Of a stretch of DNA of 64,000 nucleotides, positions 25,536 to 37,116 are shown piece by piece. The stretch spans positions 55,881,870 through 55,945,869 of the forward strand of contig CM049307.1 in the NCBI GenBank assembly GCA_026874595.1, read 5' to 3'. This DNA is from Sipunculus nudus (lineage: Eukaryota; Annelida; Sipuncula; Golfingiida; Sipunculidae). The notes below the pieces were generated by a model, which worked only from the letters and a program-made list of their open reading frames with translations, was not told where the DNA came from and searched no databases. The first letter of the stretch is position 1. Each line of letters begins with the position of its first letter. A program made the position numbers and the translations under genes.

Positions 25536-27725
25536 CTAGAATATGGGTAGTCAACAAGGGACTAAGTGTATCCGCCAAAATCAGAGTGGGAAAGGTGAAG
25601 TGAGGCATGGATTGAGTGGCAAGGGGAAATAGAGTGAGGTGTGTTGCATAATAGCCTGGATGTCTGCAGCTGAATTGTGTATATAGGTTGCGCCACCTAC
25701 CACAAAATCCAGAAAGCTGTCCAAGATGTATAGACATGCAAAATTTTAGGCAGATAAGTCAAACCACTACTGAGATATGAGTGATTTTAGCCTACGGCAG
25801 ACTAACAAATGGACGCTGTGCAAAAATGGTGGCAGGTGGCGCCACCAATTTTGTGTATTATTAAGAGATATGTGAGATCTATACATATGCAAAATTTCAG
25901 GGGGGATTTGTCAAACCAGTCCTAATATATATAAGCCTGAATGTCTGCAGCATATACATAAATATAGGTGGCGCCACCTGCAACAAAATCGAGAAAGCTA
26001 TCAAAGATGTATAAACCTGCAAAATTTAAGGCAGATATGTCAAACCACTGCCGAGATATGAGTGATTTTATCCCTTGGCAAACAAACAGACGGACGCTGT
26101 GCAAAAATGATTGCAGGTGGCGCCACCAGTTTTGCGTATGATAAAGAGCTATGTGAGATCTATACACATGCAAAATTTTGGCCCAACTGGTCAAACGGTT
26201 CCCGAGATATGAGCTTGGATGTCTGCAGCGTAAATTTGAATGTAGGTGGTGCCACCTGTCATAAAACAAGAAAGCTGTAAAGGATGTATAAACCTGCAAA
26301 ATTTCAGGTGGACAAGTCAAACCACTGTTGAGATATGAGTGATTTTATCCCAAGGCAGATGAACAGATGGACACTAGGCAAAATTGGTTGCAGGTGGCAC
26401 CACCAGTTTTGTGTATGATGAAGAGCTATGGGGGATCTATACACATGCAAAATTTTGGCCCAACTGGTCAAACAGTTCCCGAGATATGAGCTTGGATGTC
26501 TGCAGCTTAAACTTGAATGTAGGTGGCGCCACCTGTCATAAAATCAAGAAAGCTGTCCAGGATTTATAAACCTGCTAAATTTCAGGTGGATAAGTCAAAC
26601 CACTGCTGAGATATGAGTAATATTATCCCAAGGCAGATGAACAGATGGACGCTGTGCATAAGTGGCTGCAGGTGGCGCCACCAGTTTTGTGTAAGATAAA
26701 GAGCGATGTGAGATCTATACACATGCAAAATTTTGGCCCAATTGGTCAAACGGTTCCCGAGATATGAGCTTGAATGTCTGCAGAGTAAACGTAAATGTAG
26801 GTGGCGCCTGCTGTCATAAAATCGAGAAAATTGTCCAGGATGTATAAACCTGCAAAATTTCAGGTGGATATGTCAAACCACTGCTGAGATATGAGTGATA
26901 TTATCCCAAGGCAGATGAACAGATGGACGCTGTGCATAAGTGGCTGCAGGTGGTGCGACCAGTTTTGTCTATGATGAAGAGTGATGTGAGATCTATACAC
27001 ATGCAAAATTTTGGCCCAATTGGTCAAACAGTTCCGGAGATATGAGCTGGAATGTCTGCAGAGTAAACGTAAATGCAGGTGGCGCCACCTGTCATAAAAT
27101 CGAGAAAATTGTCCAGGATGTATAAACCTGCAAAATTTCAGGTGGATATGTCAAACCACTGCTGAGATATGAGTGATATTATCCCAAGGCAGATGAACAG
27201 ATGGACGCTGTGCATAAGTGGCTGCAGGTGGTGCTACCAGTTTTGTCTATGATAAAGAGTGATGTGAGATCTATACACATGCAAAATTTTGGCCCAACCA
27301 GTCAAACGGTTCCCGAGATATAAGCTTGGATGTCTGCAGAGTAAACATGGATGTGGGTGGAGCCACCTGTCATAAAATCAAGAAAATTGTCCAGGATGTA
27401 TAAACCTGCAAAATTTCAGGTGGATAAGTCAAACCACTGCTGAGATATGAGTGATATTATCTCAAGGCAGAAGAAACAGATGGACACTGTGCAAAAATGG
27501 TTGCAGGTAGCGCCACCTTTTTAGTGTTTGTTATAAAGCTATCAAAGGGCTACATTTGTGCAAATTTTTAGCCTGATCAGTCAAACGGTTCCCGAGATAT
27601 GCAGCTTTATGTGTGGAAACAGATGCACAAATGGATGCTGGGCAGTGAGGAAAAGTCAGAGGTCAACCAAAAATGAGGGCGCAGCAGCGCACATGTGACC
27701 TGATGATAAACCCAATTCGCTTAAA
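25536..27725 (+). mobile_element. Helitron-like element, family B, inside composite copy 1
   Basis: Starts CTAGAATATGGGTAGTC with a decayed 5' hairpin. About seven core units of ~278 bp follow (second-half starts near 25830, 26110, 26386, 26665, 26942, 27225 and 27502), each with two diverged halves, and many copies of GGTGGCGCCACC or one-base variants. The normal family 3' hairpin is missing; sequence passes into the TCTAGACA palindrome segment instead. The repeating open frames in it (MVAGGATSFAYDKEL-type peptides) are artefacts of the repeat. Confidence 0.75.
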
Positions 27726-27788
27726 ATGCAAACCAAGATTTTTCAAACAGTTGAAAGATATAGTTCCAATAATCTGGGAATTCTGCAT

Positions 27789-27855
27789 CTAGACATTGTG
27801 TCTAGATGTCTAGACACTGTGTCTAGACGTCTAGACACAGTGTCTAGACACCCGC
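27789..27855. repeat. TCTAGACA repeat cluster with 44-bp perfect palindrome
   Basis: GTCTAGAC and its variants occur about five times here. The segment 27807-27850 is a perfect 44-bp palindrome centred between 27828 and 27829 (half-arm ...CACTGTGTCTAGAC). In composite copy 2 (39690-39745) the same stretch is present but the long symmetry has decayed. Confidence 0.85.
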
Positions 27856-28660
27856 CAGAGCCAGGTCAGTTGCCATGGTCATTGGTGATGTCTGGACCCC
27901 ACCTGTTAGTACTGAGTGACCTCTTGACTTGGCTGCTGAAGCTCAGCATGTTGTCAAATCTGTTTTCAAACACAGAAAGCCTTTTTCAATTGGCTACAAT
28001 GCTTTTTTAAAGCTGTATTTATCCAATCTATTCTTATAAAACTGGCAGAACCCTACCACAGAATAATTCTTGTAAAGTTTAAACTAATCAGCTTAACAGT
28101 TTCATCATAAATCAGTGTATAAGCTAGAAGATTTTAAAATTACATTTTCGCTTGTAAAAAAACACAATAATATAGGTGGCGCCACCAATACCTCAATTTC
28201 AGATATGACATATGTGACAAACATTGGTATAATATTTGGTGATTATAGCTCTAGCCGTTTCTGAGATTTTAATTTTAGTGTGCTTTTTTGGACAGATGAC
28301 TAAGTTCAACCTCCTGTAACTTGGCCAAAAATCTTCGAACTGGAACCATTCGAACAAAATTGAGAAAGATTGTTCCAGGGATCATTTCTGTGAAATATTG
28401 GACAGTTTGGCAGGACAGTTTCGGAGAAGAAGATTTTTAAAGCTATTTCAGCTTTTTCCCTATAAAATCTAAGAAAATGCAGTTAGAAAAAAAAAATAAA
28501 CAAAATGCGATAGAGTTTTTCAGATGACTGATTATTTGCAAAACATTTGGTGATGCTAGCTTCTGCCATTTTTGAGATAGCTATGGTTAACGTACAGACA
28601 ACGCACGACACACATGGCATGATGCTGCACCATCGCATAAGCTCACAGGTTCGCTAAAAA

Positions 28661-29426
28661 ACTGTTCTGATGAGACAACGTTACTCCCAGGATCAGGATT
28701 ATAGTTATATGTGTATCAGAACCTTGATATGCTCACGTGTACCTGTATTAATAGTATACTCATCGATAAAAATTGTGTACCTCGCATATCCGTAACCTCA
28801 AATATCTGAACAAATTTTATGTCCCCCAAACTATCTGGATATTCAAAGTTCAACTGTATTTTTTTTTTTTGGGGGGGGGGGGGTTAATATTTTGTAGTTT
28901 TTGCATGCATTAAATTCTGATTGATTTCCGTACTGGAGATGGACACGGCTTGATTTCTCGAGTCCTTACCTCTTAGTATGAGTACAAGTCAAGGTAAAGG
29001 ACCCTCAAGTCAAAGTTGGAGTCTAAGTCATTCTCCACACGTGAGGTCTGTCTATGAAGTTCAAGGATAGATCTCATGCACACATTCATACACACAACAC
29101 CCTTATGGGCAGAAATCAAGTCATTGCCCCTGACAAGTGTGACTTACAAAAATAAAGTAAATGGAGCAAATAAAGAGCATGCTTCTGAAATAAGACATGG
29201 GTGCCAAGGGATCCAGATTCACATGTTGTTCACATCTACTTTTCATAAAAGTGAGCTGGTGACTGGGTCAAATGTCAGGTCAAACATGCTTAAGTCCTGC
29301 ACTGCCACCAGGGATTATTCATTATGCATAACATACCTTATCCCTGCACAGAGGTTGAGTCTAAAAGCTTAAAAAATGGTCTGGAGTCCAACTCCGTATT
29401 CAAGTCTTACATAACTGAATCAGAAT
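28661..29426. other. Spacer with an AAGTC-rich remnant and a G run
   Basis: Contains a T run followed by 12 G (about 28860-28883) and the AAGTC-rich stretch at 28950-29065. No coding signal; frames at 29076-29530 run into the minisatellite. Confidence 0.4.
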
Positions 29427-31720
29427 GTACACATTTGGTCTTTCCTACCTCACTTTCATGTCAACTCAAGGGGTACATGTATAGTCCATCCTACCTCACT
29501 TTCATGTCAACTCAGGGTGTACATGTTTAGTCTATCCTACCTCACTTTCATGTCAACTCAGGGTGTACATGTTTAGTCTATCCTACCTCACTTTCATGTC
29601 AACTCAGGGTGTACATGTTGTCTATTCTACCTCACTTTCATGTCAACTAAGGATGTACATGTTTAGTCTATCCTACCTCACTTAAATGTCAACTCAGGGT
29701 GCACTTATTTAGTCTATTCTACCTCACTTTCATGTCAACTCAGGGTGTACACATTTAGTCTATCCTACCTCACTTAAATGTCAACTCAGGGTGTACATGT
29801 TTAGTCTATCCTACCTCATTTTTATGTCACTTCAGGGTGTACACATTTAGTCTATCCTACCTCACTTAAATGTCAACTCAGGGTGTACATTTTTAGTCTA
29901 TCCTACCTCACTTTTATGTCAACTCAGGGTGTACATGTTTAGTCTATCCTACCTCACTTAAATGTCAACTCAGGATGTACATTTTTAGTCTATCCTACCT
30001 CACTTAAATGTCAACTCAGGATGTACATTTTTAGTCTATCCTACCTCACTTTTATGTCAACTCAGGATGTACATTTTTAGTCTATCCTACCTCACTTAAA
30101 TGTCAACTCAGGGTGTACATTTTTAGTCTATCCTACCTCATTTTTATGTCACTTCAGGGTGTACACATTTAGTCTATCCTACCTCACTTAAATGTCACTT
30201 CAGGGTGTACACATTTAGTCTATCCTACCTCACTTAAATGTCAACTCAGGGTGTACATTTTTAGTCTATCCTACCTCACTTTTATGTCAACTCAGGGTGT
30301 ACATGTTTAGTCTATCCTACCTCACTTAAATGTCAACTCAGGATGTACATGTTTAGTCTATCCTACCTCACTTAAATGACGACTCAGGGTGTACATGTTT
30401 AGTCTATCCTACCTCACTTTTATGTCACTTCAGGGTGTACACATTTAGTCTATCCTACCTCGCTTAAATGTCACTTCAGGGTGTACACATTTAGTCTATC
30501 CTACCTCACTTAAATGTCAACTCAGGGTGTACATGTTTAGTCTATCCTACCTCACTTAAATGTCAACTCAGGGTGTACATTTTTAGTCTATCCTACCTCA
30601 CTTTTATGTCAACTCAGGATGTACATTTTTAGTCTATCCTACCTCACTTAAATGTCAACTCAGGGTGTACATTTTTAGTCTATCCTACCTCATTTTTATG
30701 TCACTTCAGGGTGTACACATTTAGTCTATCCTACCTCACTTAAATGTCACTTCAGGGTGTACACATTTAGTCTATCCTACCTCACTTAAATGTCAACTCA
30801 GGGTGTACATTTTTAGTCTATCCTACCTCACTTTTATGTCAACTCAGGGTGTACATGTTTAGTCTATCCTACCTCACTTAAATGTCAACTCAGGATGTAC
30901 ATGTTTAGTCTATCCTACCTCAATTAAATGTCAACTCAGGGTGTACATGTTTAGTCTATCCTACCTCACTTTTATGTCACTTCAGGGTGTACATGTTTAG
31001 TCTATCCTACCTCATTTTTATGTCACTTCAGAGTGTACATGTTTAGTCTATCCTACCTCACTTTTATGTCACTTCAGGGTGTACATGTTTAGTCTATCCT
31101 ACCTCACTTTTATGTCACTTCAGGGTGTACATGTTTAGTCTATCCTACCTCACTTAAATGTCAACTCAGGGTGTACACATTTAGTCTATCCTACCTCACT
31201 TAAATGTCAACTCAGGGTGTACATTTTTAGTCTATCCTACCTCACTTTTATGTCAACTCAGGGTGTACATGTTTAGTCTATCCTACCTCACTCAAATGTC
31301 AACTCAGGGTGTACATGTTTAGTCTATCCTACCTCACTTAAATGTCAACTCAGGGTGTACATTTTTAGTCTATCCTACCTCACTTAAATGTCAACTCAGG
31401 GTGTACATGTTGTCTATTCTACCTCACTTTCATGTCAACTCAGGGTGTACATGTTTAGTCTATCCTACCTCACTTTCATGTCAACTCAGGGTGTACATGT
31501 TTAGTCTATCCTACCTCACTTTTATGTCAACTCAGGGTGTACATGTTTAGTCTATCCTACCTCACTTTCATGTCAACTCTGGGTGTACACATTTAGTCTA
31601 TCCTACCTCACTTTCATGTCAACTCAGGGTGTACACATTTAGTCTATCCTACCTCACTTAAATGTCAACTCAGGGTGTACATGTTTAGTCTATCCTACCT
31701 CACTTTCATGTCAACTCAGA
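29427..31720. repeat. 46-bp minisatellite, about 50 copies
   Basis: The unit is TTTAGTCTATCCTACCTCAC + TTTCATGTCAACTCAGGGTG + TACATG. Three main variants at one site (TTTCATG, TTTTATG, TTAAATG) and CTTCAGG/CTCAGG variants alternate in recurring orders, so there is higher-order structure. TTTCATG variants lie mainly at both edges and TTAAATG/TTTTATG variants in the middle, as expected when the centre of an array is homogenised. The right edge runs directly into a family D Helitron-like 3' terminus. Confidence 0.95.
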
Positions 31721-31775
31721 TGGATGGTGGGTATACCATTATACTTCCGTCATAAGACGGGCTTATAAAAACCAA
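31719..31775 (+). mobile_element. Family D Helitron-like 3' terminus abutting the minisatellite
   Basis: GGTGGGTATACCATTATACT, then hairpin CCGTC-ATAA-GACGG, then GCTTATAAAAA. The same end is found at 49605-49650, 50690-50735 and 58040-58080, where the hairpin has decayed. Confidence 0.65.
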
Positions 31776-34013
31776 AACCTAAAGTGGTTGGTTGCATGTG
31801 TGCGGAAATAGACATATGATAATGTAAAAGACTAAATATTAACAACCCGAGTCGATACGTCCATACGTCCATGGTGTTATTTGATATTTTATGAAGAGGA
31901 ATTACCCATAGTTCATTAATATGTACACAAAGTAGAAAATGAAAGTGAATAGCTGGCTTTAACTGTTAAATGATGTGATAGTCCATAATGATTTTTTTTT
32001 TAATTAAAAATATTCAAAAAACATTCAATTTTGATGCATACTGTTTATTACATTATCTGTACACATGAACCCTATAAATTACTAATGATCATGTGCAGTT
32101 AAATGCTACAAAAACCATTAACCTTTATAATCAAGCCCCAGCTATTATATATTAACCCTTTAAATTACTATATGACCATAATTGAAAAGGGTTTAACAAA
32201 AACAGCATGGTTTTATTTATCAAAAGTTAATAACAACACTAAACCTGATGAAAACACCAGGAAAGGCAATCAACAGGTGATCATGTTTTTTAATTCACCC
32301 AGCAGCTCGCTGCTGCAGAAAACACAACCAGACTAGGTTTCCTGATTCTTTAATAAGCTCTACCATCCAATTTGCGGTCGGTTATTTTGCAACTGCGCAC
32401 AATCAAAACCCGGCAATTGTTCCGGCAACACATGAACGCATCCATCAAAAGGTATCACCTATTTTACCCACATTCAACAAACATGGAAGCCGTGTGATTT
32501 CGGTATTTTACTTGATAAATTGTTCCAGGCAGATCAAAGGAAACAAGCAGAGAGCTGCAACTCTTCCAATCAATATTTAACAACACGTTTCTCTTTGTTC
32601 TAGGGGACGGAGTTTACTCAGCATATCATTGGGTCTCCTGTGGCCTGTTTGGCAGATCGCTAAAAGAACAGTCCCATCTAACTTCTGCATGTTTTAATGA
32701 ATAATTAACTCTAATTACAACAAATACTGCAATTGCATCATACTTGTCAGGTCTACCACTAGCTAGGATATTCATCATCATTTCTCTCCGAGAAAAAGCA
32801 CCTTTTCCTCCACTTTTTAATCTACTGCCAGACCTCAGTATCAAGGCAATCATCTCACAAAATACTTGTTTAACATTTTCATTTTGGCAAGTATGATTAA
32901 TCCTTTATGAACGATTTGACCAAAAGATCAATTAAACATGAAAACGCACACAACAGTTCTATTATGGACTCCTGCTTGGACCAAAGTTTCTGAAACTCTT
33001 TGTATTCTGTAAGCTTGGCTGGGTCTTTTTGTAAATTAATTTGTCAAAGGCATTGATGTGCAGATTCCGTGCACTGAAAATGGCTTTGCATTGGTTTTGT
33101 CCCTAACAAGTTTGCAATTTAATAATATTGATGAAACTTTTAACTCTTTGTGAAATCAACCGATTAGTACTTTGCAGGGTTCAAGAAGCACTGGAGAGAT
33201 GTTAAAGTGCAGATTTAATTGAAATCAAGATTAGCAAAAATATTTCCTTTTTCATTGCAGCTATCCCTGGCATTTGAATTATAAATTCCACAAATCACAC
33301 AGAAGTGCCTTAAAAGGTTGATACAATAAAACATTTGTTAACGCTGGTGCAAGGAATTCATTTGACATTGTTTGATGTTGGCAAAGGTAAAATGAGTGAA
33401 ATTCAATAATTATGTAATCCCTTTAGAAATTTTAAGTCAATTTATTAAATAGGTGTAACGTGAGGTTCTCTAGTGCCCCCTTAATGGCAGCACAAGGGGG
33501 TTGGTTTGCTTGAACACTAACAGAGTCAATTTGAAAATAAATCATACTAATATAACTAGTGATATACCTTTCATTCCAGCATGTGACTTATGACATCTGG
33601 GCTTTAGTGTGTACACAAAATGGCAGTCTCCATGAGTGTTTTCGATATTATTGCATGGTCAGAGTTTTTATTAGAGCATGAAAATGCAACGGGAAAGTAA
33701 TCCTGAGGAATTTCTGAAGGGTCTAATCCATCTCTTGAGAGTAATTTACCAAAATCTTATAAATATTTAAAGCCAGAGGAATGCTCTGCAATGACCACGC
33801 GCCCTCATCAACAAATTTCAGTGGGATTTCAGTACATGACTAGGTATATATATATATGTACAGAGAAGTCGGTAGCTAATTTCTCTGGTCCTTATATGTT
33901 TAACCATATAGCTATTACAGAAGCAGAAGTAAGTCTGAGCAACTTAACTTAGCATCATTGGCTAAACCCTGTACCAGTAATTTAAAATCATTAAAAAAAA
34001 TGTTTCAAATGCT
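31776..34013. other. Unique intronic stretch with possible conserved non-coding sequence
   Basis: About 32270-33340 has few repeats and mixed composition, resembling the candidate regulatory island at 22.4-23.9 kb. An (AT)n run of about 12 bp lies near 33846. Frames at 32103-32336 and 32626-32853 have no recognised domain. Confidence 0.35.
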
Positions 34014-34215
34014 CATTAGACCCCATAAAGTATATATCATTTTAAATCTGGCACAGGGTTCTTTCTTTTGGTACATGTATTAATGAAATTCATATTCATT
34101 TTCATTTGATATGATACATTTTTTTTTAATTTAAAATTTTTAAATGGTACAAGTTTATAAGCAACAAGTAACACCAAATCACTTTTTAATGGGCTATTAT
34201 CAAACTACTTGACAA
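34014..34215. mobile_element. Partial copy of the long-TIR MITE seen at 10445
   Basis: Shares CATAAAGTATATATCATTTTAAA, trimmed here as CATAAAGTATATATC + ATTTTAAA, then TACATGTATTAATGAAATTC and CACTTTTTAATGGGCTATTA, the latter as the inverse complement of 10738-10753. One arm is missing, so it is truncated. Confidence 0.45.
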
Positions 34216-34559
34216 TATTTCACAACTATTATTATTATTAGGCTGGCAAAGGTCAGCTTTTCATAAATTTTGAAGACAAAAGTCAATTTTTCATAAACCT
34301 TTTTAAACAAATGATTTTCTTTTTCTTTTTGTTACTAATGCTCAGCACAATACAAGTAAGCTGACGCAATGCAGTAATGAACAAACAGTCAACTTAGCAA
34401 GCAATCACTATACAGTTCAGCTAAATGGTCACTGGCTGCATGAACCAAATAAAACAATGAACAGGATCATTACTACAGCCCAGCCTACTGCAACTGCAAC
34501 TGTCCCCCCCCCCCAAAAAAAAAACAAAACGAAAAGAACAAAAAAAAAAAAAAGAAGAC

Positions 34560-35745
34560 CCATTAAGGCCTTCAGGCCTCATGAGAATGCAATAAGATAT
34601 ACACCAGTGAACTGTAACAAATTGCCAGCTCAAGCTACTGCACTGAGTGAACTCTTGTCCTGCACCTGGCTGCACCGAGTAAACTTTTGACCTGTACCTG
34701 GCTGCACTGAGTAAACTCTTGATCTGTTGCAAAATCTGACTCAGTTGGCAGTCTGCCTAAGCTATAAATAGATCCAGACTGACCTACGGCCTGTTGCAAA
34801 ATCTGAAATATTGGCAGGCTGCCAAGCTATTTATAGATACAGACACAATCTTGGCCTGTTGGTAAATCTGTAAATTATTTTTTATCAAAATTTTTAAAAT
34901 AATAAAAGATGTAGTCCTTTTATTGTTAAAGGTCCAATAATTCTGCATACAATCATTTAAGTAAACTTGAACAAAGGCCTCCTAAGAATCATTTTAGTGC
35001 AATGTCACAGAAGTTGAAACAACAGTACTGCAGAAGAAAACTATTGCAGTCCTTGGTTTAAAATAGGCCACATGACCAACTTCAGCTTTCTATGACTCTA
35101 CCACAAATCAACAAACCCAATCTATTCAATTGAAAGAATACCCTAGGATAATACTTGTGAAAAATTTAAAGATTCAGCTTGACAGTTTCAACATAAAACA
35201 TATTTAAACTGAAAGAACAGCTAAAATAATGAGGTTTTTGTCTGTAAAAAATAGGTCAATGTAGGTGGCACCACAAAAACTGCAATTTCAAATATGAGTC
35301 ATGTGACCAACAGTTGCACAAAACTTGGTGATGCTAGCTCCTGTCTTTTATGAGACTGTTATATGTCAGTATGCTTACTTGGAGAAATCACGAAGTTAAA
35401 ATTCCTGTAACTCAGTCAAAATTCATCAAACCCAAAACATTTGAACAAACATTAGAGAGGTTGTTTCAGAGATTGTTCCTGTGAAATATAAAACAATTTG
35501 ACCTGACAGTTTCGAAGAAGATTTTTAAAGTTTTATTATATTTTTTCCCTAAAAAATCTAAGTAAATTCAGATAGCAAAAAAATAAGCAAAATCCGATAG
35601 AGTTTTTTAGGTGACTGATTTAAGCACAAAATTTGGTGATACTAGCTCCAGCTGTTTTCAAAACAGTTTGGGTTAACAAACGGCGGATGCTGGATGGAGA
35701 TCGGACACTGTCGCGCCATCGCATAAGCTCACAAGTTCAGTAATA
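34560..35745 (+). mobile_element. Helitron-like element, family C, simple copy
   Basis: 5' hairpin AAGGCC-TTCA-GGCCT at 34565, body with GTAGGTGGCACCACAAAAACT and GTGACCAACAGTTGCAC, and 3' end GCGCCATCGCATAAGCTCAC followed by AAGTTC at about 35713-35740. Unlike the copies at 25341 and 37033 it carries no family B insert. Confidence 0.65.
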
Positions 35746-36631
35746 AAAACAGTCAGTTGGGGCAAGCAGATGAAGCAAGATCACACAAAACAGTTTTGTT
35801 AGCTAATATTACAACAACTTATGGCCAATTTAATACAAGACTCAATCAGTATCAAGGCTAAAGTCTACTATATAACACCATTTTCATTTAACTCTGAACT
35901 TCTGGAAGATAGATACAAAAATAAACCTCTCATCTGAAGATTAACAAACTTACTTCAACAAGTTTGAAACTTTGTGTAAACTTGTTTATTGTTGTTTAAT
36001 GACACCTCCCATGGCGGAAAATTCTGCTTGGTTCCTTTTACGACATGCATTAAGGAATTAAAAAAAGTGCCCCTAGTTTGATGGACTGAATGATGGATAA
36101 CCCTTTGACAAACGCTCCCTGGTTCAACTGTCCCTCAATCATACACATATGACTCGGGGGAAATTAAAATCACTCTAGAAAACAGCTTATGTGATGATGT
36201 TGGACAGATGATCACCCTAGGTGGACATGGTGTGGGTCTTTACAAAGTAAAGTTGTATTCTAAAAGCACTGTTGTTTACACACACAAACACTTTTTACTC
36301 GGAAAATTAATTTGTAGATCTTGCCCTCTTGGGAAGCGGCTAATGCACCCAGTGTAGCTGCCTTAAAGCTTTGATGGTTTTCAACATCAGTGTGTGCACA
36401 GTAAAACTGTCCCCGAAGGTCTCATTATGTACTCTCTTGTGGAGAAAACATATCAGACCTGCATATTAATGGCTTGGTTGAGTTCTAAAGGAAAAGAAGT
36501 TGTCATAATTATAATGCTTCAGCTTTGATTTTATTCACTTTAGGAAAAATACAGCAGATTAATTTTTTTTCAGACATGTATCCTTATAAAGTTTACTTTT
36601 AAAATTCAGTAAAGTTATTTCACACTAAACC
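35746..36631. other. Unique intronic stretch
   Basis: Moderately AT-rich; 36000-36480 is free of window repeats. No coding signal. Confidence 0.35.
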
Positions 36632-36990
36632 AGCTTCTGTGGCTCAGGGGTAGAGCACAGGACTCAAAGCCGCAAGGTTTTGAGTTCAAATCTCAGCCAA
36701 GGCAATGAGATTTTACAGTCAGCCCCCGCCTAGGGTGTGCACTCTGCAGGCTTAATTAATGGGAAGGCTGTGCCCCCCAGCCATGTTTCACTCTCAAACA
36801 AGTGCGTCTTTAGGGGGTTGATTACACACCCAGGACCTGCAGGTGCGGTGGACACTGGGCCTGGTTGACACCAGGATACAAAAATTATATGATAGAAAGT
36901 GAGTGCTACCGCCCTGTCATGTAGTTCCAAACCAAAATGGAACTCTGCATATATACAAACTTAGATTAACAAAAAAATAAGAAAAAAATG
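36632..36990 (+). mobile_element. tRNA-derived SINE, plus strand (family 1), best-preserved copy
   Basis: Head GCTTCTGTGGCTCAGGGGTA then GAGCACAGGACTCAAAGCC (A box TGGCTCAGGGGTAGAGC) and B box GGTTTTGAGTTCAAATCTC. The ~280-bp body contains CTCTGCAGGCTTAATTAATG and ACACCCAGGACCTGCAGGTG, and the tail is A-rich (ACAAAAAAATAAGAAAAAAA). Copies at 4553 and 12545 are in the opposite orientation. A functional tRNA gene is unlikely: the head flows straight into the SINE body without a terminator or a complete acceptor stem. Confidence 0.85.
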
Positions 36991-37116
36991 GTTATATCAC
37001 ACTTTCATGACTGCCACTGTAGATTTAATGAGCAAGGCCTACAGGCCTAATGTGAACCTGTGCAAAGTTTGGGAGTATGAATGGAAGTTTCAGACTAGGA
37101 CATTTTAAAACTAGAA

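Larger units (their letters stand above)
25341..28660 (+). mobile_element. Composite Helitron-like element, copy 1 (family C outer, family B inner)
   Basis: The outer 5' end has the hairpin AAGGCCT-ACA-GGCCT (from about 25344) and TGCGAACCTGTGC. The outer 3' end at 28632-28655 is CATCGCATAAGCTCACAGGTTCGC-like, whose complement starts GCGAACCTGTG: the two ends share an 11-bp inverted repeat. Inside lies a family B element beginning at 25536. After about 27725 the family B sequence breaks and continues as family C body. The second copy at 37033-40560 shares this internal break. Confidence 0.65.

Noticed and set aside
18091-31720. CRISPR-like arrays (regular 42- and 46-bp repeats)
   Set aside because: There are no unique spacers between repeats, and the context is an animal intron. 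These are minisatellites.
36632-36705. A tRNA gene on the plus strand
   Set aside because: A and B boxes are present but the acceptor stem is incomplete and the sequence continues into a shared ~280-bp body with an A-rich tail. It is a SINE head.
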